Shown here piece by piece: positions 5,677 through 6,712 of a stretch of 6,712 bases of DNA. The position numbers and the translations under genes are program-made. The notes below the pieces were generated by a model that was not told the DNA's origin, searched no databases, and saw only the letters and a list, made by a program, of their open reading frames with translations. Each line of letters starts with the position of its first letter. Positions within the stretch are counted from its first letter, which is position 1. The DNA is taken from positions 5,700 to 12,411 of the forward strand of contig JAHDCM010000014.1 of NCBI GenBank assembly GCA_020629895.1, read 5' to 3'. Source of the stretch: Bacteroidota bacterium (GTDB taxonomy: Bacteria; Bacteroidota; Bacteroidia; Chitinophagales; UBA2359).

Positions 5677-6663
5677 TTAAAAATACGAAAAATACTGTTC
5701 CTCTTCCTCCCAATTGAAAAAAGGATACTGTTTTTTCAGGCGTTTAATTTTTTCTAATTGTTGTATGCAGAATTGTTGGTGAGATTGGCTTTTAGGGAAA
5801 CGAGGGCGGTGGTGAAATGCTTGTCGAATGGTCGCTACCTTTTTCATAAGGTGTTGCTCTTTTTCTTTAAAAAAGCTATCCTTGAATTGCTGCCAAATAT
5901 ATTGTATAGCTACTTCGGAAGGATGTAGCATATCGCTGGCATAAAAACGATAATCACGTAATTCATCCATCATAATTTCGTAGGAAGGAAAGTAATGTAC
6001 TTGTTTTAATTGTTGACAAAGCTGTTCGACTGCTAGTAATAGGGTGGACTTACTTCGTTGGTTGTCTATTGCCCCATCTTTCCAGTGCCGAATAGGGCTG
6101 ACTGTTAATAGTATTTGTAGTTGGGGATTAGTTTTTTGAAGTTTTATAATAGGCTTGCTTAATAAGGTTACGACTTCACTGACAGATAGTCGGTAGCGCG
6201 TAAATTTTTTGGCAGGTAGTTGATGGCAATTGGCAACGACTTTACGATTTGTTTTTAGTTCATAAACATAGGCGGTGCCGAGCGTTAAGATGAGGTATTG
6301 TATATCTTGAATTTGTGCGTGTGCAACCTGTAATTGTTCATTGATATGTTGTAGTAGTTCGTCTTGATTTAGTTTGGAGAAATCACCATGGTGATCAAAG
6401 CTTATCCATTTTTCTTGATAGTTAAAAATAGCAGGATCATTTTTGTCATAAGCGGCACCACTATGAAGGCGGTGAATAGATTGAGCGATAGAGGCAGGAT
6501 TATATAAAATGCCATTAGGACTTGGGATCACTGATAATTTATGTTCTTTTAGTTGCTTGCCAATATGTTGGGCAAAGCAAGAACCTAATAACAAAATTGG
6601 TTGCTCGTATTTAATACTTGTTGTAATTGGCTGTATCTCAATGGTGGTGCGGAGTTTGAGCAT
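5677..6663 (-). CDS. GSCFA domain-containing protein (SGNH-like hydrolase)
   Basis: This 328-residue protein is of typical length for the GSCFA family common in Bacteroidota. The name-giving GSCFA is at 27-31 (ILLLGSCFAQHIG), and S28 would be the nucleophile of an SGNH-type esterase. Other family landmarks are SPNGILYNP (48-56), TLGTAYVYE (127-135, the block holding the oxyanion-hole Gly), TVSPIRHWKDG (187-197) and SDMLHPS (243-249), in which D244 and H247 are the expected Asp-x-x-His pair. The C-terminal third (250-328) is basic and Gln-rich. There is no signal peptide or membrane helix. The family has no firmly established substrate; a role as a carbohydrate or lipid esterase is inferred from the fold. 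It lies 35 nt upstream of the molybdopterin oxidoreductase on the same strand with no terminator between them, so the two probably share an mRNA, though no biochemical link is evident. Confidence 0.9.
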   Translation of the reverse strand: MLKLRTTIEIQPITTSIKYEQPILLLGSCFAQHIGKQLKEHKLSVIPSPNGILYNPASIAQSIHRLHSGAAYDKNDPAIFNYQEKWISFDHHGDFSKLNQDELLQHINEQLQVAHAQIQDIQYLILTLGTAYVYELKTNRKVVANCHQLPAKKFTRYRLSVSEVVTLLSKPIIKLQKTNPQLQILLTVSPIRHWKDGAIDNQRSKSTLLLAVEQLCQQLKQVHYFPSYEIMMDELRDYRFYASDMLHPSEVAIQYIWQQFKDSFFKEKEQHLMKKVATIRQAFHHRPRFPKSQSHQQFCIQQLEKIKRLKKQYPFFNWEEEEQYFSYF

Positions 6664-6676
6664 AAGGGGCTGACAG

Positions 6677-6710
6677 TTTTGTGACGAATCAATTTAATTT
6701 GGTATCTTTA
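6677..6710 (+). promoter_or_regulatory. Candidate Bacteroidota-type promoter pointing right, out of the window
   Basis: TTTTG at 6677-6681 and TATCTTTA at 6703-6710 match the Bacteroidota -33 (TTTG) and -7 (TAnnTTTG, one mismatch at the last base) elements, with 21 nt between them, which is within the usual spacing. It would drive a gene divergent from the GSCFA gene, starting beyond 6712. Short elements in AT-rich DNA can arise by chance. I could not find an equally good match for the leftward GSCFA transcript. Confidence 0.35.
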
Positions 6711-6712
6711 TA

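Noticed and set aside
5642..5713. A 24-residue N-terminal extension of the molybdoenzyme as a signal peptide
   Set aside because: It has no twin-arginine motif, overlaps the GSCFA gene by 37 nt, and the cofactor-binding Cys motif begins naturally right after the Met at 5641.
6667..6676. GGGCTGACAG shared between the intergenic block (2164-2173) and the region before the GSCFA gene, as a possible repeated site
   Set aside because: A shared 10-mer is expected many times by chance in a window of this size, and the flanking bases do not match.

Overview
The window is AT-rich DNA (about 37% G+C in the protein-coding stretches I counted by hand). It most resembles the chromosome of a Bacteroidota bacterium. 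The clues are a GSCFA-domain protein, a lipoprotein of the PNGase F family, start codons without Shine-Dalgarno sequences, and a TTTG / TAnnTTT-type promoter near the right end. A Saprospira/Aureispira-like lineage is possible, but that is an impression and not a demonstration. There are six protein genes and no tRNA, rRNA, insertion sequence or CRISPR array.

Left part (1-1397, minus strand): a PD-(D/E)XK nuclease of the Rpn family runs off the left edge. Upstream of it, in the same direction, is a 183-residue protein with the sequence signature of the TNT (tuberculosis necrotizing toxin) NAD-glycohydrolase fold, but apparently without that family's catalytic residues. Between them is a 37-nt near-perfect inverted repeat whose inner-facing end is the nuclease start codon. 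This pair is the most accessory-looking part of the window and the best candidate for something undescribed.

Middle (1398-3533, plus strand): a divergently transcribed four-helix membrane protein of unknown function is followed by a 221-bp intergenic block. That block is much richer in G+C (about 55%) than its surroundings and is built of nested inverted repeats. It looks like a structured RNA or a dispersed intergenic repeat element. Next comes a 400-residue lipoprotein of the PNGase F (peptide-N4-(N-acetyl-beta-glucosaminyl)asparagine amidase) family, probably exported to remove N-glycans from host or prey glycoproteins.

Right part (3536-6663, minus strand): a GSCFA-domain SGNH-like hydrolase and, 35 nt downstream, a 701-residue cytoplasmic molybdopterin oxidoreductase. 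They are probably co-transcribed. The oxidoreductase meets the PNGase-like gene tail to tail with only 2 bp between stop codons, over a small palindrome. The last bases hold a plausible rightward promoter for a gene beyond the window.
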